64,000 nt of DNA, from contig NZ_JAPPRC010000006.1 in NCBI RefSeq assembly GCF_026672425.1, positions 1 to 64,000 of the forward strand, read 5' to 3'. The notes beneath the pieces were generated by a model. The model saw only the letters and a list, made by a program, of their open reading frames with translations. It did not search any database and was not told the DNA's origin. This document shows positions 18,257 to 23,959 of the stretch, piece after piece (position 1 is the first letter of the stretch; each line of letters opens with the position of its first letter). This DNA comes from Pannonibacter sp. SL95 (GTDB lineage: Bacteria; Pseudomonadota; Alphaproteobacteria; Rhizobiales; Stappiaceae). A program made the position numbers and the translations under genes.

Positions 18257-18724
18257 ATGCGCATGATGATGACGCTGGCGCTCGGCGCTGGCCTGCTTTT
18301 GCTTGCCCTCAACCCGGCTGCGGCCTCGACCGTGGTCGACCTGTCGCCGATGGCGGCGCCCGTGATCGAGATCGGCCTGACGCTGCTGGTCGGCGCTTTG
18401 CTCTGGCTGTTGCGCCGGGCGATTGCCGTGTTTGAGGATCGCGCGGACATGCAGCTCGACGAGCAGATGCGGGCTCGGTTGCAGGACGCGCTGTTTTACG
18501 CGGTGGATTTCGCCCGGTCCAAGGTTGGCAGGGTGACGGCCGGGCCGCTGACGGTGGATCTCCGCAACGAGATGGTGGCCGAGGCCGCGCGCTATGCGAT
18601 GGCGGCGGTGCCGCAGGCGCTGACCTATTTCGGGATCGACCGGGGGCGGCTCGTCGAGATGATCGAGGCGCGGCTCGGTGCGGATCTCAACGGCGACGGT
18701 GTTGTCGGGCGGTCTCAGGGCTGA
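18257..18724 (+). CDS. holin-like membrane protein of the lysis cassette
   Basis: A 155-residue protein with an N-terminal hydrophobic segment and signal-like stretch (LALGAGLLLLALNPAAAS), then a second membrane helix (EIGLTLLVGALLWLLRRAIAV). A long cytoplasmic or periplasmic helical tail follows (MQLDEQMRARLQDALFYAVDFARSKV). This resembles the LL-H-type holin superfamily, in which a membrane anchor precedes a conserved helical 'R...A...av.fA' region. A small DLNGDGVVG turn, like a calcium-binding loop, lies near the C-terminus. AGGAG sits seven bases before the ATG. Role inferred from neighbours and topology. Confidence 0.55.
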   Translation: MRMMMTLALGAGLLLLALNPAAASTVVDLSPMAAPVIEIGLTLLVGALLWLLRRAIAVFEDRADMQLDEQMRARLQDALFYAVDFARSKVGRVTAGPLTVDLRNEMVAEAARYAMAAVPQALTYFGIDRGRLVEMIEARLGADLNGDGVVGRSQG

Positions 18725-18728
18725 GCCG

Positions 18729-18980
18729 ATGGCTACGGTGTGGGCGATTCTAGCCGAGGTGCTGGCCGCGTTTGCCGGCCAGCTCCTCGATCGCTGGCGG
18801 TTGATCCGTCTCACCCGGGCCGAGGGCCGGGGGCAGGCCGCGCAGGCTGTGCGCGAGGAGGTGCGGGATGCGAGATGGACGGTTGATCAGATGGTGGCTG
18901 GTGGCGGGGGCCTTGACGCTCTGCGCCAGCGGCTGCGCGAGCGGGCCGCCGCTCGTCAGCACGGCAGCCGGCGGCGCTGA
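18729..18980 (+). CDS. putative inner-membrane spanin subunit (Rz-like)
   Basis: An 83-residue protein starting four bases after the holin-like stop. A short hydrophobic N-terminus (VWAILAEVLAAFAGQLL) is followed by a strongly charged helical stretch rich in Arg and Glu (RAEGRGQAAQAVREEVRDA, then LRQRLRERAAARQ). A lipoprotein gene begins inside it in another frame, the typical nested arrangement of Rz and Rz1, which together fuse inner and outer membranes at lysis. It is short for an i-spanin and its hydrophobic segment is weak, so the call depends mostly on the arrangement. Confidence 0.5.
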   Translation: MATVWAILAEVLAAFAGQLLDRWRLIRLTRAEGRGQAAQAVREEVRDARWTVDQMVAGGGGLDALRQRLRERAAARQHGSRRR

Positions 18981-19125
18981 CCGGGCGCTGGCCTGCGAAC
19001 AGCTGCGGCCGTTGCTGGCGGCTGTCAGCTGGGAGCCGGAGGATATGGACCACGCGAGCGACCGGCTGGTGCTGTCGCTGGCGCGAATTGACACTTTACA
19101 GGAGCGATGCGGTGAAACTGATTGA
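18868..19125 (+). CDS. putative outer-membrane spanin lipoprotein (Rz1-like)
   Basis: An 85-residue protein whose N-terminus is a lipoprotein signal: charged MRDGRLIRWW, hydrophobic LVAGALTLCASG, then a cysteine (lipobox-like ASGC at about residue 23). The remainder is small and Pro/Ala-containing with paired cysteines. It starts within the preceding gene in the +1 frame and extends 145 bases past it. The overlap and lipoprotein signal strongly suggest the o-spanin partner. It also overlaps the next membrane gene by 14 bases. Confidence 0.65.
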   Translation: MRDGRLIRWWLVAGALTLCASGCASGPPLVSTAAGGADRALACEQLRPLLAAVSWEPEDMDHASDRLVLSLARIDTLQERCGETD

Positions 19126-19444
19126 TCTGATCGGGCAATGGCTTGCCCACGCGTCGCTGACCAAATGGCTGATGATACTCGCCTTTGCCGTTCTCGGCGC
19201 GTTGATGCAGCGGGACCTGTCCCTGTGGGGGCGGCTGCTGGCGGTGGCGGCAGGGCTCGGCGCGGCGGTGATTTTCGCCGAGCCGATCCGGCAGTTTTTG
19301 TCGCTCGACCCGACCTGGTCGGACGCGGTGGCGGCGGGGCTGGCGCTCACGGGGCGCAACTGGGCTGCGTTCGCGCTGCGGGCAAGCAGGGACCCGCTGG
19401 CGACAGCGCGCGATGTGTTGGGGCTGTGGCGGGGGCGGAGTTGA
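19112..19444 (+). CDS. small two-helix membrane protein, candidate holin
   Basis: About 110 residues read from a GTG at 19112 with CAGGAG upstream; the frame is open from 19088 but that lead overlaps the spanin more. Two hydrophobic helices (WLMILAFAVLGALM and LWGRLLAVAAGLGAAVIFA) are followed by PIRQFLSLDPTWSDAVAAGLALTGRNW and a charged tail. Such small two-helix proteins at the end of lysis cassettes usually act as holins or antiholins. Its stop codon is embedded in the -35 element (TTGACA) of the promoter that drives the repeat array downstream. Confidence 0.55.
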   Translation: MKLIDLIGQWLAHASLTKWLMILAFAVLGALMQRDLSLWGRLLAVAAGLGAAVIFAEPIRQFLSLDPTWSDAVAAGLALTGRNWAAFALRASRDPLATARDVLGLWRGRS

Positions 19445-19470
19445 CACCGCGCAAACTGCGCGCATAGGAT
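19441..19470 (+). promoter_or_regulatory. strong sigma70-type promoter aimed at the repeat array
   Basis: TTGACA at 19441-19446, an 18-base spacer and TAGGAT at 19465-19470. Initiation is expected around 19476-19478, inside the first repeat unit. No open reading frame follows, so the promoter most likely serves a short RNA made of the repeats. Confidence 0.65.
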
Positions 19471-19474
19471 GCGG

Positions 19475-19647
19475 CATCCCCTCACGCGAGGGGATGATCC
19501 GTATCTGGTTGTGGGTCGGACTAAGTTCCTCGCACACGCGGGGATGATCCGTATCGCATCACAGCGCGGACTAAGTTCCCCGCACACGCGGGGATGATCC
19601 GTATCGAATGGTGGTGCGGACTGCGTTCCTCGCACACGCGGGGTTTT
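19475..19647 (+). CRISPR. cas-less mini-array of type I-E-like CRISPR repeats, 50-bp period
   Basis: Four units begin at 19475, 19525, 19575 and 19625, exactly 50 bases apart. Units 2 and 3 share GTTCCYCGCACACGCGGGG followed by ATGATCCG. This is the layout of a type I-E CRISPR repeat (hairpin, then an eight-base handle) in the sense orientation relative to the promoter at 19441. The inter-repeats are only about 22 bases, and their outer parts are also conserved (TATC at the start, CGGACTA at the end), leaving 11 variable bases. Unit 1 keeps the stem with different, compensating bases. Unit 4 lacks the handle and runs into TTTT. No cas gene lies in the window. Proteins read through this stretch give the familiar false 'PRVRG' and 'IPACA' motifs that betray CRISPR repeats. 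Confidence 0.7.
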
Positions 19648-19648
19648 G
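19477..19648 (+). ncRNA. predicted small RNA of about 170 nt made of CRISPR-like hairpins
   Basis: The promoter at 19441-19470 predicts a start near 19477, and the last repeat hairpin (CCTCGC, loop ACAC, GCGGGG) followed by TTTT at 19644-19647 is a plausible intrinsic terminator. The unit in between would fold into four similar short hairpins joined by 28- to 35-base single strands that contain the handle-like ATGATCCG. Possible roles are a decoy or RNA anti-CRISPR loaded by a host Cascade complex, or a small guide array. The RNA itself is predicted, not observed. Confidence 0.5.
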
Positions 19649-19656
19649 CGCCTAGC

Positions 19657-19689
19657 GCCGTCAGGCCTGAGATTTCTCAGCCTGGCGGC
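19657..19689. other. long hairpin after the repeat array
   Basis: GCCGTCAGGC pairs with GCCTGGCGGC, extended by TGAG and CTCA around an ATTT loop, giving some fourteen pairs with one bulge. There is no T-tract. It sits between the plus-strand lysis unit and the end of the first minus-strand gene, so it may help separate converging transcription. The remaining bases to 19750 hold a run of nine C residues and no gene. Confidence 0.5.
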
Positions 19690-19749
19690 CGCAGGCCAGC
19701 GCAGCGGGTTTGTTGCCCCCCCCCTGTGAGAGGAGGGCTTTTCGGTTGG

Positions 19750-20379
19750 TTAGCCGGCATTCCGGGCCATGAGGTCGGCGAGGAAATTGCAAAGTGCCGG
19801 AACGAATTGGCGCGGGATCGTGATATCAGCCGTCGCCCGTTCGCTGAACATTTCAAACTCGACAGTCGCGCTGGCTCGGTTCGGTGATCCCGGCCGGCCA
19901 GATTTGAGGACCCAGCACGAACTCACGTTATGGCCGGAACCGCGCCGCAGAAATCCGAGAGCAGCGAGGTCGGCATCAATAGCGTTAACAGCGCCGCGCT
20001 CTGCCTCGACGTGGGATTTGCGCTCGTTGATCTGCCGCATGCAGTCGTGGCACGCGCCGAGGGCCGCTTCGACGAGGCCTGCCGCCAGTTCTGCCGTCGA
20101 GGACTCCGACCAGGACGGCGCAATCGACGCGCCAAACGTGTTCTCGCCCAGCCAGTCAGCCACCGACATGGGGCGGCCGTGATCAGCCGGGGGCGTCAGA
20201 TAGAGGCCGACGGAGCGTTTGTTGGCGTCATGGACGGCGGTGAACACAATCCCGTCGGGGCTGTTAACCTGCCCGTAGTGCGGGATTTCGGCATCAATCG
20301 TCCACCCCCAGCCGTCGCCGAGCGCGGCGCACAGGGTGCTGAGATGATCTGCGAAGCGGAACGCGGTTTCGTTGGTCAA
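19750..20379 (-). CDS. prophage protein of unknown function (regulon member 1)
   Basis: About 209 residues with a conserved look: FADHLSTLCAALGDGWGWTIDAE, then VFTAVHDANKRSVGLYLTPPADHG, ADWLGENTFGASIAPSWSES, and a C-terminal part containing SSCWVLKSGRPGSPNRA. No known domain is recognised. By alignment with two other genes that share the same leader (21708 and 22063), the start is probably the TTG at 20379, directly after AGAGGAGAC. The ATG at 20397 would place the Shine-Dalgarno inside the gene. Transcription comes from the conserved promoter at 20431-20459. Confidence 0.6.
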   Translation of the reverse strand: MTNETAFRFADHLSTLCAALGDGWGWTIDAEIPHYGQVNSPDGIVFTAVHDANKRSVGLYLTPPADHGRPMSVADWLGENTFGASIAPSWSESSTAELAAGLVEAALGACHDCMRQINERKSHVEAERGAVNAIDADLAALGFLRRGSGHNVSSCWVLKSGRPGSPNRASATVEFEMFSERATADITIPRQFVPALCNFLADLMARNAG

Positions 20380-20430
20380 TTTCGTCTCCTCTGACATTCG
20401 GCCCAGGCGTCATCGCCTTGCCATGGTCAG

Positions 20431-20459
20431 AATATAGAGCGGAAATCCCGCATTGTAAA
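20431..20459 (-). promoter_or_regulatory. conserved prophage promoter with internal operator (copy A)
   Basis: On the minus strand: TTTACA, a 17-base spacer and TATATT. The spacer holds the dyad GCGGGATTTCCGC, a near-palindrome. The following leader (20380-20430) contains a small AGGC-N6-GCCT hairpin and AGAGGAGAC. The whole block recurs at 21760-21788 and 22117-22145. Binding by a prophage repressor is inferred from the dyad lying between -35 and -10. Confidence 0.7.
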
Positions 20460-20499
20460 GGGGCGATTTGTGGATGCGGGAGTTTTTCGCCCGCGATGC

Positions 20500-20889
20500 T
20501 CAATCCGCCAGCGCGGCATCCCGGAGTGTTTTCCAGATCGGCCAGTCAACGGCGCCGGCCGAGCGGGCGAGCAGGTCCCGGCCCCGCGTGGGCTTGATGC
20601 CGATGGCCTCCCAGGCGGATTTATAGCCGTTGCCTCCAAGGCGCTGCGACAGCGTCTCCAGAAGTGTGGCGACCAGGTCGGTCGCCGGGGGCATGTCGCA
20701 AACGCCGAGGCTCCTGATCTCCTGCCGTACCGCATCGGCGGTCAGGGCTGCCGGGTGGTCGGCGTGTTCGCCGGCGGCGACCTGCCGGCGCAGGGCGGCG
20801 AGGGGGGCGCCGATCAGAGCGCGCTCGGCGTCTTCGCGGGCGATGGCGCGGATGATCAGCGCCTGGGCGAGGTTGGAATGCATGGTCAT
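20500..20889 (-). CDS. small prophage protein, possible DNA-binding regulator
   Basis: About 129 residues from the ATG at 20889 (an upstream ATG at 20922 adds eleven unlikely residues). Helical N-terminus SNLAQALIIRAIAREDAERALIGAPLAALRRQVAAGEH. The C-terminal third (LSQRLGGNGYKSAWEAIGIKPTRGRDLLA) has the rhythm of a helix-turn-helix followed by a basic segment. I cannot name a family. It lies in the early-gene cluster and has no copy of the shared operator in front. Upstream instead is the 74-bp tandem repeat. Confidence 0.5.
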   Translation of the reverse strand: MTMHSNLAQALIIRAIAREDAERALIGAPLAALRRQVAAGEHADHPAALTADAVRQEIRSLGVCDMPPATDLVATLLETLSQRLGGNGYKSAWEAIGIKPTRGRDLLARSAGAVDWPIWKTLRDAALAD

Positions 20890-20957
20890 GTTGCTCGCGT
20901 GTTGACGGGGCCTGAGGTGCATCGTATGGTTGAGGGGTCAGCGCATGGGGCTGGCGG

Positions 20958-21105
20958 TGTCGCGGTGGTCCTGCCTGTCGCGCTGGATCGAAACTTAGTT
21001 GTTCTTTAGTATGTGCCTTGGCACATGCCAATGTCGCGGTGGCTAACGCTGTCGTGTTGGATCGAAACCTAGTTTTTCTTTAGGTTGGGCTCATGCCCAA
21101 GCGAA
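20958..21105. repeat. 74-bp tandem duplication, each copy with its own perfect hairpin
   Basis: Copy 1 (20958-21031) and copy 2 (21032-21105) share TGTCGCGGTGG and TGGATCGAAACYTAGTT in register. At the same position each has a perfect hairpin with unrelated stem bases: ATGTGCC with GGCACAT (21011-21026) and TTGGGC with GCCCAA (21085-21100). Divergence that keeps pairing indicates selection for structure. The block lies in a gene-free stretch from 20923 to 21139 and is followed by a perfect ten-base terminator-like stem. Confidence 0.65.
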
Positions 21106-21135
21106 CAGCCCGCCCGGAAACGAGCGGGCTGTTTT
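21104..21135 (+). terminator. intrinsic terminator-like hairpin
   Basis: AACAGCCCGC pairs perfectly with GCGGGCTGTT around a ten-base loop. On the plus strand it runs into TTTTGTTGT. It lies just behind the stop of the minus-strand gene at 21140 as well, so it may act in both directions. The plus-strand T-tract is the better one and could end a short transcript of the tandem repeat. Confidence 0.6.
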
Positions 21136-21139
21136 GTTG

Positions 21140-21391
21140 TCAGTGCCTGGTCACTGCGACCATGTCGCGCGGAATGCCGAGAACAGCCTCAGCCAGCCAG
21201 CCGTGGCCATAGAAGCCCATCCGCATGCCGTGGCGCATGAGGCGCTGCACCATGGCCGCGCAGGGCTGCCATTCGCGCCGTTTGGCCCACCCGGTGGGGC
21301 AGGACGGGACGGTAAACCACTTGTCGCCTTGCTTGGCAAAAAAGGCACCGTGGGTGTTGCTGTCGCAGTAGATTTCGACCTTGTCTGTCAT
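21140..21391 (-). CDS. small prophage protein of unknown function
   Basis: About 83 residues from ATG 21391 (MTDKVEIYCDSNTHGAFFAKQG); an earlier ATG at 21445 gives an 18-residue lead. It contains several cysteines and aromatic residues (FTVPSCPTGWAKRREWQPCAAM) and ends VLGIPRDMVAVTRH. The 'eiYcDsn.hgaff...g.kw..vp' pattern looks like a small zinc- or DNA-associated phage protein, but I cannot identify it. It is followed by the next minus-strand gene's region without its own copy of the shared promoter, and may be read through from 21788. Confidence 0.45.
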   Translation of the reverse strand: MTDKVEIYCDSNTHGAFFAKQGDKWFTVPSCPTGWAKRREWQPCAAMVQRLMRHGMRMGFYGHGWLAEAVLGIPRDMVAVTRH

Positions 21392-21453
21392 GGCTTTGGC
21401 CTCGCAGTATCGTTTGGACATGGTGCCCGCCGTTTTGGCGGGCACCGGGCCGG

Positions 21454-21708
21454 TCAGGCCAGCGGGGCCAGGTCGCGGGAGACGCCGCGCTTGGCGTCCC
21501 AGACGCGGCCGGATTCGATGGCCTCGCGTGCGGCAATCGCCTTCGCATCGCCTGCGCAGGTCCAGAGCGCGTCGATCATCTCGGCCAGCTGGGCGCTGGT
21601 CAGGGACTTGATGACGCTGTCAGGCAGGTACTCGGCCATGGCCGCGAAGCTGCGCGGGGTGCTGCCGATCCTGGAAAGCTTCGCGGCGCGGGTGATCTTG
21701 ATGCTCAT
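21454..21708 (-). CDS. small prophage protein (regulon member 2)
   Basis: An 84-residue helical protein starting MSIKITRAAKLSRIGSTPRSFAAMAEYLPDSVIKSLTSAQLAEMIDAL and ending KRGVSRDLAPLA. The ATG at 21708 follows AGAGGAGAC at the usual spacing; the open frame upstream runs through the promoter. Transcription is from the conserved block at 21760-21788. No domain recognised. Similar short basic-acidic helical proteins are frequent in early phage regions. Confidence 0.55.
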   Translation of the reverse strand: MSIKITRAAKLSRIGSTPRSFAAMAEYLPDSVIKSLTSAQLAEMIDALWTCAGDAKAIAAREAIESGRVWDAKRGVSRDLAPLA

Positions 21709-21759
21709 GTTCTGTCTCCTCTGACATCGGCCTAGGCTGTATCGCCTCGCCATGGTTAG

Positions 21760-21788
21760 AATATAAAGCGGAAATCCCGCGTTGTAAA
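21760..21788 (-). promoter_or_regulatory. conserved prophage promoter with internal operator (copy B)
   Basis: Minus-strand TTTACA, 17-base spacer, TATATT. The spacer contains CGCGGGATTTCCGC. The leader again has an AGGC-N6-GCCT hairpin and AGAGGAGAC before the ATG at 21708. The block is nearly identical to copies A and C over about 80 bases. Confidence 0.7.
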
Positions 21789-21853
21789 TAGGTAATCAAG
21801 ATGCCTTGCGCAATTGTTGGTAGGGCCGCGGCTGAGGCGCGGCCCTGTCCGTC

Positions 21854-22063
21854 TCAGCGCATCGCGTGGATTGCGAGGGCGGCCTTGTAGGTCGCCTGAG
21901 CGGTTTCGAGCGGTGTGTCTGCTTTCAGGAGGCCGCCGACCGACGTGTTGCGGTTATGCGTTTCAAGGTCCGAAATAGCTTCCGTTACCACCTTCAAGGC
22001 TTCTTCCAGGGAGAACCGGGTCGCTTCGAGGCAGGCTTTGTATGCGTCGTTCGTATTGGTCAT
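21854..22063 (-). CDS. small prophage protein (regulon member 3)
   Basis: A 69-residue helical protein from ATG 22063 (MTNTNDAYKACLEATRFSLEEALKVVTEAISDLETHNRN), ending LETAQATYKAALAIHAMR. AGAGGAGAC precedes the start; the longer open frame reads through the leader. Short single-helix-hairpin proteins like this are often antirepressors or inhibitors in phages, but no function can be assigned. It is driven by copy C of the shared promoter, the copy with the most symmetrical operator. Confidence 0.55.
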   Translation of the reverse strand: MTNTNDAYKACLEATRFSLEEALKVVTEAISDLETHNRNTSVGGLLKADTPLETAQATYKAALAIHAMR

Positions 22064-22116
22064 CTGTGTGTCTCCTCTGACATTCGGCCTAGGCTCTACC
22101 GCCTCGCCATGGTTCA

Positions 22117-22145
22117 AATATAGTGCGGAAATTCCGCACTGTAAA
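22117..22145 (-). promoter_or_regulatory. conserved prophage promoter with perfect 19-bp operator (copy C)
   Basis: Minus-strand TTTACA and TATATT with 17 bases between. Inside the spacer lies AGTGCGGAAATTCCGCACT, a perfect 19-base palindrome and the clearest version of the operator seen in copies A and B. The leader hairpin AGGC-N6-GCCT and the AGAGGAGAC site are also present. Confidence 0.75.
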
Positions 22146-22150
22146 GAAGA

Positions 22151-22363
22151 TTATCGGGCCACTGGTAAAAATTCCGCCGCGATCACTCGTGAGCGGTCGC
22201 GGATCATGATCTCGACGCCCTGGCGGCAGGTCCGTGCGGCCTCGAATGCGCCGCGTGCCACGGTCACATTCGCGCAGCGCGCGATCAACTCGACGATGCG
22301 ACCCGTTTCATCGCGCGCCTCGACCGTGATCGGGAGGTGTTCCGGGAGCGTGGGGTGCGGCAT
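22151..22363 (-). CDS. small prophage protein of unknown function
   Basis: A 70-residue protein: MPHPTLPEHLPITVEARDETGRIVELIARCANVTVARGAFEAARTCRQGVEIMIRDRSRVIA. It is a compact alpha-beta pattern, unrecognised. It resembles small phage proteins that describe a 'rate of.. R.R.r.i' C-terminus, without a known role. It ends six bases before the promoter serving the next minus-strand gene. A dyad at 22403-22420 with TTGACT on the minus strand may be its own promoter/operator. Confidence 0.45.
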   Translation of the reverse strand: MPHPTLPEHLPITVEARDETGRIVELIARCANVTVARGAFEAARTCRQGVEIMIRDRSRVIAAEFLPVAR

Positions 22364-22402
22364 GTCGGGGGCTCAGAGTTCGCTTTTTGTTCTTTTGCTA
22401 CA

Positions 22403-22420
22403 TGACTGCCCGAGCAGTCA
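22403..22420. promoter_or_regulatory. operator-like dyad upstream of the early genes
   Basis: TGACTGC and GCAGTCA are perfect inverted arms around CCGA. On the minus strand the right arm contributes TTGACT, a good -35 hexamer, about 55 bases before the ATG at 22363. The -10 is not clear. A second regulator binding here is possible, because the dyad differs from the three-copy operator. Confidence 0.4.
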
Positions 22421-22527
22421 ATGGCAACTCAGATCCCGCTGACGCGGGGGCCGGGATCACCCGGCAATCCGGTACGCTCCTGCAAGATTGTAACCGGACC
22501 GATGGCCTAGACATGCATCGCCCCGCG

Positions 22528-22547
22528 ATCAGACCCGTGGGTCTGAT
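22528..22547 (+). other. perfect hairpin in the leader of the methylase gene
   Basis: ATCAGACCC pairs with GGGTCTGAT around GT, followed by TTCTG. It lies 44 bases before the methylase start in a 227-base stretch (22364-22590) that has no gene. It also contains a CCCGC-TGAC-GCGGG hairpin near 22434. It may be an attenuator or a second operator. Confidence 0.45.
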
Positions 22548-22590
22548 TCTGCTGACCGCAGATCGCGCGCATCAGGAAGGCCAATTCCAC

Positions 22591-23433
22591 ATGTTGTCAA
22601 ATCTCTTTGGGGAGCGGGAAACCTCGCCCGTCTCTCCCGTTGCGCCCTGGATCGGGGGTAAGCGCGTGCTCGCCAAGCGGCTTACACGGCTGATCGCTGC
22701 CGTCGAGCACAGCCTTTATGCCGAGGCATTCGTGGGCATGGGCGGCGTGTTCCTGCGGCGGCGGGTGTTGCCGAGTGCCGAGGTGATCAATGATTTTTCC
22801 GGCGAGGTGACGACCCTGTTCCGGATCTTGCAGCGGCATTATCCGCAGTTTCTCGATTGCCTCCGGTTTCAGATCACAAGCCGGCGCGAGTTCGAGCGGC
22901 TCACCCGGGTCGATCCGTCGACGCTGACGGATCTCGAGCGCGCTGCCCGGTTTTTGTACCTGCAACGGACGGCCTTCGGCGGCAAAGTTCGTGGGCGGAC
23001 CTTCGGCGTCGTCACCGATGGGCGCGGTCGGTTCGACCTGACGACGCTGGCACCCATGCTCGAGGCGGTGCATGAGCGGCTCTCGGGCGTCATCATCGAG
23101 AACCTGCCGTTTCAGGAGTTCATCCCGCGCTATGACCGGCCGGGTACGCTGTTCTACTGTGATCCGCCGTATTTCGGCTGTGAGACCGACTACGGCAAGG
23201 ACATGTTCGCCTGTGACGATTTTACGCGCCTGGCTGAGTTGATGGCCGGGCTGCAGGGGCGGGTGATTCTGTCGATCAACGATACGCCGGAGGTGCGCGA
23301 GATATTCGGCCGGTTCACGATGCTGCCGGTGACCGTAACCTATTCGATTTCGGAGGGTGCGCCGGGCGAGTTTGGCGAGCTGATCATTGCCAATTTTGAG
23401 CACCCGCTTTTGGCGAGCCCGGCGGCGCCGTGA
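22591..23433 (+). CDS. phage DNA adenine methyltransferase, D12 class (Dam-like)
   Basis: A 280-residue N6-adenine methyltransferase. Motif I-like SAM-binding sequence APWIGGKRVLAKRL lies near residue 17, YAEAFVGMGGVFLRR near 45, EVINDFSGEVTTLFR near 67, and the catalytic motif IV DPPYFG at about residue 192. These are the hallmarks of the D12 class, which usually methylates GATC or a related site. The ATG at 22591 has AGGAAGG upstream; the open frame from 22387 is not used because it crosses the leader hairpins. In prophages such enzymes protect phage DNA from host restriction or mark it for packaging. Confidence 0.85.
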   Translation: MLSNLFGERETSPVSPVAPWIGGKRVLAKRLTRLIAAVEHSLYAEAFVGMGGVFLRRRVLPSAEVINDFSGEVTTLFRILQRHYPQFLDCLRFQITSRREFERLTRVDPSTLTDLERAARFLYLQRTAFGGKVRGRTFGVVTDGRGRFDLTTLAPMLEAVHERLSGVIIENLPFQEFIPRYDRPGTLFYCDPPYFGCETDYGKDMFACDDFTRLAELMAGLQGRVILSINDTPEVREIFGRFTMLPVTVTYSISEGAPGEFGELIIANFEHPLLASPAAP

Positions 23434-23452
23434 GGTGCCGCCGGGGCTGGTG

Positions 23453-23821
23453 TCAGGCTGCGTCGTGGTGCCAGCCGACCAGGGTGGCGTACTCGGCGGA
23501 CAGGGCAAATCCGGCGAGCGCGTCGCCCATGTCGGCGCGTCCGGTGTAGAGGAGGTCCAGCCATGCGCTGGACTCCTCGACGCTGCCGGCGCGGTTGAGC
23601 GCGTTGCTGTAGAGCCGTTGCACGATGACTGATGGCGTGCCGCCGAGCCCTGTGCCGGCGGCAAACTCCGCGCTGGCGGCAAACGCGTCGGCGACGCTGT
23701 AGAGGTCCAGCTGGCCGGATGTGATCAGGTCGATGTGATGGGCGAGGCCTGCCGCGTCGGGCGGGCGGTTGAATGCCGCGTCATAGAGCGCGGTGATTTG
23801 CTGCTGCAAGGTCAGGGCCAT
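23453..23821 (-). CDS. DUF4214 domain protein at the prophage end
   Basis: A 122-residue protein made almost entirely of a DUF4214 unit pair: ITALYDAAFNRPPDAAGLAHHIDLI and VQRLYSNALNRAGSVEESSAWLDLLYTG, each with the 'lY...ln R.pd..G...w...l' signature. The ATG at 23821 follows GGAGAGCC at good spacing. The same kind of module occurs in the C-terminal part of the tape measure protein of this prophage (about 10600-10860). DUF4214 is otherwise known from secreted and surface proteins. Its role here is unknown. It converges on the methylase gene. Confidence 0.65.
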   Translation of the reverse strand: MALTLQQQITALYDAAFNRPPDAAGLAHHIDLITSGQLDLYSVADAFAASAEFAAGTGLGGTPSVIVQRLYSNALNRAGSVEESSAWLDLLYTGRADMGDALAGFALSAEYATLVGWHHDAA

Positions 23822-23959
23822 GTGGCTCTCCAGTTCGGAGGGCCTGTGCGACGCGGAATCAGCCAGCCCGGCGCGGGGGTGGACGGAGCCGCACAGGCGG
23901 TCTCCGGTCATGCGCCGGGATAGGGGATTGCAGGTCGTGCCCGGGAACGGCGGGCGAAC

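Noticed and set aside
19096-19635. Open frames across the repeat array containing PRVRG/IPACA-like peptides
   Set aside because: These peptides are the well-known translation artefact of type I-E CRISPR repeats, not proteins.
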